A stretch of DNA of 37,387 bases from Microcoleus sp. LEGE 07076 (GTDB lineage Bacteria; Cyanobacteriota; Cyanobacteriia; Cyanobacteriales; Microcoleaceae): the NCBI RefSeq assembly GCF_015207455.1, contig NZ_JADEWV010000048.1, forward strand, positions 1 through 37,387, written 5' to 3'. A program made the position numbers and the translations under genes. The notes under the pieces are model-generated. The model was not told where the DNA came from. It searched no databases and saw nothing but the letters and a program-made list of their open reading frames with translations. Shown here piece after piece: positions 25,072 to 33,759 of the stretch (position 1 is its first letter; every line of letters begins with the position of its first letter).

Positions 25072-26448
25072 TTAAATCCCGCTCACAACAGGTTCAGGCT
25101 TCTGCTGTGGCATCCGCCGCCCCAGTAGAGCCATCCGCACTCCGCCGGCCGGCCCTAAAGTCACCCCTCGGCGTTTTGCCTCTACCGGCTTTTTCTCGGC
25201 CAATACCAAGTCGAAATCGCGCAAAATGGTTGCCAGCACCAGTTTCATCTCCAACTGCGCCAGCGCCAAGCCGATACAGCGGCGGCTGCCGCCTCCAAAG
25301 GGCAAATACTCGTAAGGCGAGAATTGCCTCTCCAAAAACCGTTCCGGCTTAAATTGCAGCGGTTCTGGATACAAATCCTCGCGCCTGTGGGTTAAATAAA
25401 TCGAGCCGAAAACCACCGTACCCGGTTCGAGTTGATGTCCCATCAGTTCCAGGGGCTGGCGCACTACTCGCGGAAATGTCAGCATTCCCACCGGGTAAAT
25501 TCTGAGTGTCTCTTGACAAACTGCACTCAGGTACGGCAACCGGGAAATCTCCATCGGGTCGGGATTTTCGCCTAAACTGTCTAATTCTTGCAGCAGTTTC
25601 TGGCGCACCGCAGGCAAACTGTGAGTCCAGTAAAATGCCCAAGCTAAGGCAGTTGCTGTGGTTTCGTGGCCTGCAAACAGCAGCGTCATCAACTCGTCGC
25701 GCAATTCTTCATTCGTCATCGGTTCGCCGTTTTCGTCGCGCGCGGCCATCATTAAGCTGAGAATGTCGGCGCGGTTGCTGTCTGGTTGCAGTCTGCGTTC
25801 GGCAATTTCGGCGTCCATCAGTTCCTGAATTTTGCGCTGCTGCTGTTTCATTCGTCCCCAAGGACTCCAAGCGCCCCAATCTTGCTGCATCCAGGGCAGA
25901 AATAGCATACTCGATCGCAGCGGAGAGCCGGTGGTATCGATAATTGAAGCCAGCAGCGGAGACAGTTGCTGCAACCGCGGCCCTTCATCTAGTCCGAAGA
26001 CTACTTGCAAAATTACCCGCATGGTGATTTCTTGCATGGCGGTGCGGGCGACAAAAGGTCGATCGACCGTCCATTTGGTGGCAACATCTCGAGTAATATC
26101 GCAAATTTGTTGAGCGTAGTTACGCATCCGTTCGCCGTGAAAGGGCGGCATCAATAATTGGCGCTGGCGTTTGTGCTTTTCTCCGGAGATTACAATCATC
26201 GATTGTTCTCCCAGCAAAGGTTTGAGAATACCGTTGATATCGCCTGGAGCCTCAAGGGCTTTGCTGTTGAGCATTTCCTGGATCGCTTGCGGGTTGTGGA
26301 TCATCACGAAGGGTTCAAGGTTTCCCCACCGAGTCGTGAAAATCTCGCCGTACTTTTTGGCGCTGACATCCATGTATCTAAGCGGATCGCCAATCCATTG
26401 AATTAGCTGCACGAAGCGGGGGTTTTTGGGGCCGTCAGGTAGTGTCAT
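25072..26448 (-). CDS. Cytochrome P450 (CYP110-like)
   Basis: Haem-thiolate monooxygenase of 458 residues. It has the I-helix AGHETT (259-264), the K-helix ExxR as ETLR (313-316), and the haem-binding loop FGGGSRRCIG (384-393) with Cys391 as the axial ligand. There is no obvious N-terminal membrane anchor. The N-terminus LPDGPKNP and the C-terminal RGVTLGPAGGVRM motif fit CYP110, the cyanobacterial P450 family active on fatty acids and terpenes; the substrate here is unknown. It has no adjacent reductase gene, so electrons presumably come from ferredoxin. The ATG at 26448 is the first in frame. Confidence 0.93.
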   Translation of the reverse strand: MTLPDGPKNPRFVQLIQWIGDPLRYMDVSAKKYGEIFTTRWGNLEPFVMIHNPQAIQEMLNSKALEAPGDINGILKPLLGEQSMIVISGEKHKRQRQLLMPPFHGERMRNYAQQICDITRDVATKWTVDRPFVARTAMQEITMRVILQVVFGLDEGPRLQQLSPLLASIIDTTGSPLRSSMLFLPWMQQDWGAWSPWGRMKQQQRKIQELMDAEIAERRLQPDSNRADILSLMMAARDENGEPMTNEELRDELMTLLFAGHETTATALAWAFYWTHSLPAVRQKLLQELDSLGENPDPMEISRLPYLSAVCQETLRIYPVGMLTFPRVVRQPLELMGHQLEPGTVVFGSIYLTHRREDLYPEPLQFKPERFLERQFSPYEYLPFGGGSRRCIGLALAQLEMKLVLATILRDFDLVLAEKKPVEAKRRGVTLGPAGGVRMALLGRRMPQQKPEPVVSGI

Positions 26449-26833
26449 GTCAATTGCGGTGTGTTGTGTTGCAGGAGTTAGGCAGAATCAAAGGATCTCG
26501 AAGGGTTGGAAGGTTTATGCAATCTCTCCGAACCCTTTTTAAAGAAGATGGAATTGGGTAATACCAGCTACGAAAAACAATGAACTGTAGGAGAGATACA
26601 AAAGAAGCATCTGTGTTTTGTATTTGTAGTGCGAGCGTCTCGCTCGCTTGGTGATATATTCGCAAGCCAGGACGCTCGCACAGCGTTAAAATAATACTTT
26701 TTGCATTCCTTGAGATGTTCTCGATCCAAACTCCTACAGAACAAGTAATTGCCTATTCTTTAATTCTTCAATCAAAGTCTTCAATGCCTCAATCGAAAAT
26801 GCTATAATTCCCATCTCTAATTATATTAATCGA
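26449..26833. other. Gap upstream of the P450 with a GTGCGAGCGTC hairpin
   Basis: GTGCGAGCGTC (26629-26639) and GACGCTCGCAC (26671-26681) form an 11-bp perfect inverted repeat around a 31-nt spacer. The rest shows nothing recognisable. Both flanking genes are on the - strand, so the gap should hold the P450 promoter and possibly the terminator of the GerMN-like gene's upstream neighbour. Confidence 0.55.
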
Positions 26834-27439
26834 TTATTCTCGAACTGTGCTGACAATGTTCTGTCCGAGCTCTGTAAAACGCACTGTTTTGATTTGCCAA
26901 GGAGCATAACGGATCAAAGTTTGGCGCACGCCTCCAAACAAACCTAGCATTTGACAGCTCGACAGATTTTGCAGTTTCTGCCGGGAATTCCCGAAGGCCC
27001 GCAGATCCAGGGTAGCTATTCCGAGGTCGCGGTCGATCGTCAGCCGATAGCCAACCAAACCGAGACTATCGAAAATCTGCTGCTTTAACACTTCATTAAC
27101 GGCGGATGACATTAACTGATTGTTTGGGCCTGTTACTGTTTCCGGGTTGAGAGTTTGACAGAGATTGTCTACCTTATAAATTTTAACGGTGACAGTATTC
27201 TCTGATGCTACTCCAGTGGCTAAAACTGGGGGAATAGAGTTAGAGGGGAGCGCGGATTGAGTCGATCGACCCTCAACTAGATTTCTCGTTAGCTGTAGGT
27301 CTCTGAATTTACCGACGCCCGTTCGGGATTGGCTCCCGTTTGCGGTTAAGTTCGCTGCATCATAGGTGAAACAACTGCTACCACCCATCAAAATTAATCC
27401 TGCGGCTAAATACTCGAACTGTTTGCAAATACGGTTCAT
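26834..27439 (-). CDS. Exported protein with a GerMN-like domain
   Basis: A 201-residue protein with an N-terminal signal or lipoprotein-type sequence (EYLAAGLILMGGSSCFT; the cysteine could be lipidated, though GSSC is not an ideal lipobox), a low-complexity linker, and a C-terminal domain of about 120 residues. The domain begins TVTVKIYKVDNLCQTL, continues with NEVLKQQIFD and LGIATLDL, and ends RQTLIRYAPWQIKTVRFTELGQN, a pattern like GerMN domains, which bind cell-wall or envelope components. Two cysteines (NLC and SSC) may pair. The assignment rests on pattern resemblance only. Confidence 0.65.
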   Translation of the reverse strand: MNRICKQFEYLAAGLILMGGSSCFTYDAANLTANGSQSRTGVGKFRDLQLTRNLVEGRSTQSALPSNSIPPVLATGVASENTVTVKIYKVDNLCQTLNPETVTGPNNQLMSSAVNEVLKQQIFDSLGLVGYRLTIDRDLGIATLDLRAFGNSRQKLQNLSSCQMLGLFGGVRQTLIRYAPWQIKTVRFTELGQNIVSTVRE

Positions 27440-28127
27440 AGTTTCTAATACTCAACTAAATGTCTGTGCATTGAGGGTGAAGTTTGGTGGTAGAAAGCAC
27501 TTAGTCCCTGATTACACTCACTTAAGAGTATTTCCCGCCATCCGCAATACGGACACGAAAATAAGTTAATGGTTCTGATTAATACCTGTATTTTAGTGTT
27601 GTTTCACGTAAATGGGCAACGCAATTGATGCGATCGCGCGCGGATGGCTCCGTATCCCATCAGATTAAGCTTGCAGCGCTAGACCGGAAGTCATATCAAA
27701 TACCCGGTCAGCGGTGTGGTTTGGCGTTGCCACTCGCTCCATGCCGATGTGTGATTTAAAAAGCATTTTTTCCGGTTGGCAAAACCTTGACCTTGATTAG
27801 TAGTAATAAGGACATAGTTTCGACTTGCGCGCGCATTTTACTATCTCCTTCGCAGCGGTCGTATCAATTGGTTTAGTGTGCATTTATACAAAAAAAATCG
27901 GCGTTAAGAATCCCTGATGACTCGGTGGTTGAAACCAGGACTATACAAAGTTTTGTCGGCGACCCTGACTAAGAAATAAAGGGGGTATTTAAGGCGGATT
28001 TGGTAGGGCAAACGTGCAAGTCGCGAACCACATAATTCCCCAGCCAGCCTCTGGCGGATCGAGGGTGCGATCGCAACATTTGGTGATTTTTCTATCCAAT
28101 TCCATCAAAAATAGTGAGCACATCGTC
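27440..28127. other. Intergenic region upstream of the COP23 gene
   Basis: About 690 bp between divergent genes. Apart from a possible very short ORF (27756-27836, listed separately) nothing recognisable was found. The frame of the COP23 gene is open upstream to a GTG at 28014, but that segment lacks protein-like features. Confidence 0.5.
27756..27836 (-). CDS. Possible 26-residue ORF with strong ribosome binding site
   Basis: On the - strand AAGGAGAT precedes an ATG by 6 bases, and the frame encodes 26 residues (MRAQVETMSLLLLIKVKVLP and six more) with a Leu-rich centre. A good Shine-Dalgarno is uncommon in this window, which is the only reason to list it. It could equally be chance. Confidence 0.2.
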   Translation of the reverse strand: MRAQVETMSLLLLIKVKVLPTGKNAF

Positions 28128-28694
28128 ATGAATCAGCAATTATTGACCAAAGTTTTGGCGGCAAGCGCGATCGCCCTCAGCAGCCTGACAGCGCCTTTTG
28201 AGCCTAGTTACGGCTGGAGTTCACCCACAGAAAAGGGATTTTCGTGCAGCAACTCGACCGGTGCGCCCGTAACGGTGTACCGAAACTCTAAAGGTGCGAT
28301 CGAGCCTTGGATTGAGTGGACTTCAGATTATTTTTCCAGTTCTGGCTACAATCGGCAAACTCGGTGTCAATTAGTCAGCCAGCGCCTTGAAATCTACCGC
28401 CGGAACCGGGCGCTCAAGTACATTACAGCAGGTCAGATGAACGGCCAAAACGTCATCTGTACGGCGAATCAAGTCAACGGTTTGTGTCAAAATTTGATTT
28501 ATACTCTCAGACCCGGCCAAGACCCGATCGGCTCTTTGTATAATTTGTTAGCTTGGCGTCAAGGATATGTCGGGATGCCGTCTTTTGATGAAACCCGTAA
28601 GATTCCTTACATTGATGTGAGGGGAAAACTAGAAGAAAGCACGGAGGAAGGGGAACAAGAACCTATTTTTTCGCCATCCTCCAGCCTTCATTAA
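28128..28694 (+). CDS. COP23-domain exported protein
   Basis: A 188-residue protein with a signal peptide (about 1-29, LLTKVLAASAIALSSLTAP) and one COP23-type domain. Four cysteines (C40, C80, C111, C120) and the blocks PVTVYRNSKGAIEPWIEW, YNRQTRCQLVSQRL, YITAGQMNGQNVICTAN and LIYTLRPGQDP define the domain. COP23 was named for a circadian-oscillating membrane protein of Synechococcus/Cyanothece-type cyanobacteria; its biochemical role is unknown. The C-terminus is an acidic tail (EESTEEGEQE). The ATG at 28128 is chosen because it starts the signal peptide. The next gene has the same domain fused to a protease. Confidence 0.85.
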   Translation: MNQQLLTKVLAASAIALSSLTAPFEPSYGWSSPTEKGFSCSNSTGAPVTVYRNSKGAIEPWIEWTSDYFSSSGYNRQTRCQLVSQRLEIYRRNRALKYITAGQMNGQNVICTANQVNGLCQNLIYTLRPGQDPIGSLYNLLAWRQGYVGMPSFDETRKIPYIDVRGKLEESTEEGEQEPIFSPSSSLH

Positions 28695-29409
28695 TATTTG
28701 GGCAACTTTCAATTCGATCGCCAATTCGGGAGGGCTATCGAGAAAAATTGGCGAGTCTAACTGCAGTACGCATCCAGATGGCGAAATTTTCTTCTCTGGG
28801 GCGATCGGACAATTTTCGCGGCCGACAGCAGTTCGCCCACCAACCCATGGAAGTTGCCAGGAAGCTGGGGGATGTTTAGTTCCGCAGGGATATTGAGTAT
28901 AAATTAGCACTGACAAGCAGGGAATCAACAGCAGCGGGACATTAGCTGCTCGCCCGCCGGATTCCCTGCCGGTGCTGAGGTTTTGGCAGTAGCGCGGGGG
29001 TTGTAGAGTTGCTGCTGCCGAAATCTTTCCCTCAAAGCTATAGCTTGCGGTATACAAATCAGGTTAAAATTGCCAGGAGCGGTAGTCCGATTTTTAATGC
29101 CAAAAATTTCTTGGTGGGACTTAACGGTGCGGGCAAGTATCGACATCCCGATTTTGAGGTCTATACTTTTGAACGCGGAAGCGAACGGACGCGAGAATTT
29201 TGGGAAAAAATGGTTAAATCCAGTGGGAGAATGCCGATCGGTATTAAGTAAGTCTGCAGCAGGAAAAAACACAACTGTGTTAAAAAAGCTCGATGAGGCT
29301 AAAACCCTCCTGTCTTCTGCCTCCTGAATCCTGCCTCGTGCCAACTACAAATATTTACGCCGTTATACTTGTACTTGCAGTTTGTCTCGTCGGATCTAGG
29401 GAGTTAGCG
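28695..29409. other. 715-bp gap between the two COP23 genes
   Basis: Small open frames exist on both strands but none has family features, and they overlap one another. No remnant of a COP23 domain could be read here in any frame. It likely holds the promoter of the protease gene. CTTCTGCCTCCTGAATCCTG near 29312 resembles a simple repeat. Confidence 0.5.
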
Positions 29410-30648
29410 ATGAATGTATCGAGTTTGCGGTTCGGGGCGCTGACCATCATCTTGACCGGTGCAATAACGGCGACAGCAATTGTCTGTCAACAATATGCTG
29501 CTTGTGCCAAAACAGCCCAAGAAATTGCCCAGGTAGCAACGTTGAGCACCGTCGAAGTTAACAATACGCTGGGTTTTGCTACTAGCGGTTCGGGAGTAAT
29601 TATTGCAAAGCAAGGCAATATTTATACGGTTTTGACTGCGAATCACGTTGTTGCCAGTCTCGCCCAAGAATACAGCATTCGCACTCATTTAGAAAAAAAT
29701 TATAGAGCAATCAGAATACAGCGGCTGCCGAAAAAAGACCGCGATATAGACTTAGCTCTGATCCAATTTTACAGCCGAGAAAATTATCCAGTAGCGCCAA
29801 TTGGCGAATCAAAACGTGCTGTAGTTGGTTCTACTATTTACGTTGCTGGCTATCCACTGCCCATCGCTTCTTGGTATGAAAGAAAACTTGAATTTACAGT
29901 AGGTATTGTTTCTTCTCGCCTCGATCGCGCATCATCGGGGTACGGGCTCCGGTATCAAGCTGTCACCAGGCGCGGCATGAGCGGCGGGCCTGTATTTGAT
30001 GCTGATGGCACTGTTGTGGGAATTCACGGTCAGGGAGATACTGTTGGTACGGTGATGAGCCAGTGGAACGGTCAGGTTGAGGAGATTAAAACAGGGTTGA
30101 ATGCGGCAATCCCGATCGATTCTTTGATGTCGTTGCGATCGCAAACCTTACCGAACGGGTTTGATATTCTCAGCAATATTTCGCTCCAGCCCAGCCCCAG
30201 CTACAATCAATCAAATCTGGGACTCGGAGGCTTTGTCTGCGATACCTCCACCGGCGAACCCATGACTGTGTATCAAAATCCGCAAGGGTTTAGGGAACCT
30301 TGGATTCGCTGGAATTCTAATTTCTTTTCGGGTTCTGGCTACGATCCTCTGACTCGCTGCAAACAAGTCACTCAGCGCCTAGAAAATTACAGCCGCAACA
30401 AACAGCTAAATTATGTCACTGTCGGCATTGTCAACAATCAGAAAGTGATTTGCACCAGCAGTCGCGTTAACGGGCCGTGCGAAGGTTTGATCTACACGCT
30501 GCGCCGCGATCAAGATCCGGCTCCAGCACTCAGCAGTTTTTTTGTGTGGCTGGGGAATCAGAAGGCTAGACCTTCTCTTTTTGAAAGCAGCACTCCGGTT
30601 TATATTAATGTTGGGGAACGGCTGGGTTTAGATGTTAGCGAACCCTAA
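29410..30648 (+). CDS. Trypsin-like serine protease with C-terminal COP23 domain
   Basis: A 412-residue exported protein. A signal peptide (about 1-33) precedes a chymotrypsin/trypsin-like domain with an apparent complete triad: H79 (LTANHVVA), D114 (DIDLALIQF) and S191 (RRGMSGGPVFD). After a short linker (about 255-280) the C-terminal third is a COP23 domain (GFVCDTSTGEPMTVYQNPQG, YDPLTRCKQVTQRLENY, VTVGIVNNQKVICTSSRVNG, LIYTLRRDQDP) with the same four-cysteine pattern as the preceding gene. The ATG at 29410 is preferred over an in-frame start at 29293 because it begins the signal peptide. The COP23 part may anchor or target the protease. Confidence 0.9.
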   Translation: MNVSSLRFGALTIILTGAITATAIVCQQYAACAKTAQEIAQVATLSTVEVNNTLGFATSGSGVIIAKQGNIYTVLTANHVVASLAQEYSIRTHLEKNYRAIRIQRLPKKDRDIDLALIQFYSRENYPVAPIGESKRAVVGSTIYVAGYPLPIASWYERKLEFTVGIVSSRLDRASSGYGLRYQAVTRRGMSGGPVFDADGTVVGIHGQGDTVGTVMSQWNGQVEEIKTGLNAAIPIDSLMSLRSQTLPNGFDILSNISLQPSPSYNQSNLGLGGFVCDTSTGEPMTVYQNPQGFREPWIRWNSNFFSGSGYDPLTRCKQVTQRLENYSRNKQLNYVTVGIVNNQKVICTSSRVNGPCEGLIYTLRRDQDPAPALSSFFVWLGNQKARPSLFESSTPVYINVGERLGLDVSEP

Positions 30649-30974
30649 TTTGTACTAAACTTATTACAAAAATCAGAAACTATTCAAAAAAATATCTGCG
30701 TTTATTTGTGTTGCATCTGCTTAGAATCTGCGGTTTCTGTATCGCTCCAAAACTTGTTAAAAAAATCTGTTAAACAATATTTTTTTTGCTAAATCGTGCT
30801 GATTTGCTGATGAAAATTTCGCACTCATTGGGAAAATAGAAATATTTGAGTGATATCGTGTCCGGTAAATTGAGGTTCTTCCTTACTTGGTATGCCAAAC
30901 TAACAATTAAAATACCAAGTAAGCAAACATCTATTTTTGTAGTTTTCAAAATTCCTAAAGCCATACGCCGAGCG
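30649..30974. other. Gap between the protease gene and the IS1 element
   Basis: It carries a one-sided fragment (30692-30737, TATCTGCG to CTGCGGTTTCT) of the hairpin repeat seen at 21091-21295. On the - strand a frame reading from the IS end into this gap (about 30770-30974) is rich in Leu, Ile, Phe and Lys and could be the end of a disrupted gene, but it matches nothing I recognise. Confidence 0.45.
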
Positions 30975-31831
30975 GGCGTTGCTGAATTTAGGTATGATTT
31001 GTACGATCGCAGGGATGTATTAGTTACTTTATTTGCCTCGCTCGAACGCGATTGAAATGATTCCCTGGATAGGGAACCGGAACCTCCCAAAACTTAAGAT
31101 AATGAATTAATAAGCGAATGCATTTTTTGAGCATATCTCTCGACTTAGAATAGCAAAGTGTCTTGCGATGAAGTCGGGCTTGCGTAATGTCGTAGTCGCG
31201 TATTTTCTCCCTCTACTCGGGTCATGTAAGTTTTACAGATAATTTGGTCTCCATCTGGAATAAACATGGGATAAACTGGCCATCCATCTGTTACATAAAA
31301 ATAACATTTCCAGTTACCCACTAATTCCCATAAGGGTCGAAAAGTTGCTGCACTATGGTCGCCCGCACCCATCCTAAAATCCCTGGCTGAAAGTGATTAA
31401 CTGCCGTCGCTCACCAAATTTTATTTTTTTTTACCAACAAATGTTTCTAGTTCATCAAGTTCTCCAACTTTGGGAATTGTCTCTGGTTCATAAGCATCAG
31501 GCAGCAATTCTCCTACTTGTTTGACCCAATTGATGATGCTGGTGTGATGTACTCCTTTAATCCTCTCTATTGCTCGAAAACCCAGATTATTGACATACAT
31601 TGTGAGGCATTCACGTTTCACATCCTCAGAGTAACCTTTATGAGGTTTATAGCAATCTATAAATTGTCTGCCACAATCGACACAAATATAATTCTGTTTA
31701 CCTTTTTTATGACCATTTTTATTAACGTAAGTTGACTGACATTCAGGACATTGCATAAGCTCTATGTTTTTTGAAGTGTTATTTTCTGGCAATCGTACTC
31801 TCAATCTATCATACCCTAATTCAGCAACGCC
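30975..31831 (-). mobile_element. IS1-family element, decayed
   Basis: About 857 bp bounded by imperfect terminal inverted repeats: GGCGTTGCTGAATTTAGGTATGA at the left, and its near complement TCATACCCTAATTCAGCAACGCC at the right (about 21 of 23 match). It encloses a broken IS1-type transposase. Flanking 8-9 bp do not match, so no target duplication is visible. The right end abuts the transposase remnant at 31832-32922, in whose coding frame it is inserted. Confidence 0.75.
31024..31756 (-). pseudogene. IS1-family transposase pseudogene
   Basis: The first frame encodes an InsA-like part: a zinc-ribbon (MQCPECQSTYV, ICVDCGRQF), a helix-turn-helix-like region (GFRAIERIKGVHHTSIINWVKQ) and ELDELETFVGKKK at an A8 run, the usual frameshift site of IS1. 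The InsB-like part follows in other frames: after NKIW comes a TGA stop, GILGW is followed by a one-base deletion before GDHSAATFRPLWEL, and after TRLRHY an extra base shifts the frame before ARLHRKTLCYSKS. The end is readable (LLIHYLKFWEVPVP). At least three lesions beyond the programmed shift make it inactive. Confidence 0.8.
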
Positions 31832-32922
31832 ACTCTGGATAATATCCTGTGAACCTATAATAAGCTTCTACTTAGGCTTTTAAGTAAAGAGATTCGTTAA
31901 AGTTATCCCAGCTCATCCGGTCTAAAAATACATATCCTTCAAAACAACTGGCTGATAGTTTGGCTCGCCTCTCTACGCTTTTCCCTGCTTTTCCTCTGAC
32001 AATGGGACTAATATGGGGTTGGCTTAAACTTACTATTCTATCCTCAATACTCTGTTTGTTATTGTCAAACAACCATTGCTGTTGGCAAGAGACTTATTCT
32101 GTGAGGACTAGCAAGGTTTTATATTGCTTTTTATTCAAAGCTTATAGGGTCGCACCTGCATCAATTAAGTGTTCAATATGAGAATCGTTTCTTTTGATAT
32201 ATTGAAGTTGTTTTTTGATAGCCTGTCTTCTTTTGTTTCGGGTTGGTCGTCTTTGTTGGGCTACTGCTAAGTAATTTTTTCTGGCCTTATTACGGTAGGT
32301 TCTTGGTTTTTTGTGGATTTTTTCTTTGATTTGTTTATACAGGATGTCTATGATTTTTTTTGTATGAACTCGGGCTGCGTTTAATAGTCCTAGGTCGGTC
32401 GGATAACTAATGTCGGCTGGGGCGCAGGTTGCATCTATGATTAGTTTGTCGCGATTGGGTGACTCATTTTTGGCATCCGAATCCTTTTTTTTCGGGTTTG
32501 ATTGGGGTGGTAGAACGCATTTTTAAGGGCCATGCGTTCGTTGAATTTATTAATTTGGTTCGGACTGATACGCCCGTCGAAAGTGTACTAATAGTGATGG
32601 GTCAAATGGTAGTTCATTGCTGTAGCTCGATTGACCGATAAAGTATTGTAGATAGGGGTTTTCACGGATCTGTTCGACTGTTTCACGCGGAGCTAATTCC
32701 GAGTTTTTATTTGATGATTAATGCCCCCAATGCCATCCGAAAGGATTTGGCTGGCGCGCCCTTTTCTGTGGGGAAGTTTTGAGCATATTCTGATTCAAAT
32801 TCTGACCACGGGATACATTAGTTCGCCCATTTTTACCCAACGGTTGTCTGCTGACAACATTCCTCCGAAAGGCAGTTCAAACTCGGATAGGGGCTAGAGG
32901 CAAGCTCAGCTTTTTTGTACAG
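31832..32922 (-). pseudogene. IS1182-type DDE transposase pseudogene, interrupted by IS1
   Basis: Reading the - strand across frames gives a recognisable IS1182-like transposase: ELPFGGMLSADNRWV, then a frameshift, APAKSFRMALGAL-like sequence, ETVEQIRENPYLQYFIGQSS, ELPFDPSLLVHFRR, later KLIIDATCAPADISYPTDLG and FDNNKQSIEDRIVSLSQPHI, then NESLYLKA, a TAA stop and VEAYYRFTGYYPE. It stops right at the IS1 end, so the C-terminal catalytic part is missing. Start codon loss (CTG at 32922), several frameshifts and at least three internal stops show it is dead. Confidence 0.75.
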
Positions 32923-33093
32923 GATCGCAGGTTGTGATGCACGGGTTTTGACCTATTCTACCTGTTTATCACGGCGACTTTACTCTCGATCGCGCGATCA
33001 AAAACCCAGACGAGGCAATATGCGATCGATTATTCAGCAAACCCTACTTATGGGAATGCGACTTTCAGACAGAACTGACATACTCCCAGGACT

Positions 33094-33158
33094 AGAAACC
33101 GGGTTTTTTACCAAATCTGCGTAGTGTAACGCCTCTTCTCGTAAAAAACCCGGTTTCT
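33094..33158. repeat. AGAAACCGGGTTTTTTAC hairpin
   Basis: Arms of 18 bp, AGAAACCGGGTTTTTTAC (33094-33111) and GTAAAAAACCCGGTTTCT (33141-33158), are perfect complements around a 29-nt spacer. It is the longest member of the AAACCCGGTTT family in the window. Confidence 0.88.
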
Positions 33159-33182
33159 GACCACCCGTGCGTAAATCCTAAG

Positions 33183-33293
33183 CTACTCACTCAGAATGAC
33201 GGTTAACAGCACCACATCCTGTTCCGATTCTGCTGCTGAATTGTCATTTGGGCGCTCGGATTCGTGATCGTCAGGCACGAATTCCTGTGACAT
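33183..33293 (-). CDS. Possible 36-residue acidic peptide
   Basis: On the - strand CAGGAGAAG is placed about 8 bases before an ATG, and the frame encodes 36 residues starting MSQEFVPDDHESERPNDNSA and ending QDVVLLTVILSE. The first two thirds are strongly acidic and polar, and the last third is hydrophobic, which resembles a leader-plus-core or a short membrane- or partner-binding peptide. An imperfect palindrome lies directly upstream of the ribosome binding site. No homologue is recognised and no processing enzyme is nearby. It is listed because the initiation signals are good and the composition is protein-like. Confidence 0.4.
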   Translation of the reverse strand: MSQEFVPDDHESERPNDNSAAESEQDVVLLTVILSE

Positions 33294-33759
33294 AATTATC
33301 TTCTCCTGGTTTTGGGTTTTCTAGAAAAACCCAAAAACCCAGCCGCCCCGCTTTTCAACGCATAGCAGGGCGGCTACAGAGAATGTTAAGATTCTCGGAG
33401 CCTCCAGACTGCTGGTATCAGTTTGGCGGTTAGCTGTCCATTGCTGTTTGCCGCAGCTTTGGGCGAAGCGAAGCGGAGGGAGTGCAACTAGATTTCTGGG
33501 CGGAGCGAAGCGGAGGGGATGCAGGCTGCCTCCTTTACAAGCAAGCAACCTCTAATTTCAAAGCGTAGCCGCAGATGGGGGTCGCCGTCAACCGATTTTA
33601 GATTTTAGATTTGGGATTTTAGATTTGGGATTTTGGATTGAAGAATTTATCCCCGGACTAATCTGGGGGCTTTGGGGGTTTTGATTGCGGATTTGGGGGT
33701 TTTGGGCGATCGCACCAACTATCCTCAGAAAACCAACAATGGTATTTTCCACTTACCAA

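Larger units (their letters stand above)
32923..33759. other. Repeat-rich region between the transposase remnant and the RND gene
   Basis: It holds the hairpin pair at 33094-33158, a possible short peptide ORF (33183-33293), an imperfect palindrome around CTAGA (33307-33343), two GGCG(A/G)AGCGAAGCGGAGGG direct repeats (33461-33521) and GATTTTAGATTTGGG repeats (33596-33640). Other open frames here are made of these repeats and are not called. Confidence 0.6.

Noticed and set aside
28629-29344. Overlapping ORFs on both strands between the COP23 genes
   Set aside because: They overlap each other, have no recognisable domains, and begin or end inside repeats or the neighbouring gene.
30770-31090. 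106-codon ORF on the - strand across the IS1 left end
   Set aside because: It starts inside the IS and ends in non-coding sequence; the part outside the IS could be the tail of a lost gene but cannot be identified.
33321-33548. 75-codon ORF on the - strand
   Set aside because: It is built largely from the GAAGCGGAGGG direct repeats and a palindrome, so its open frame is likely incidental.
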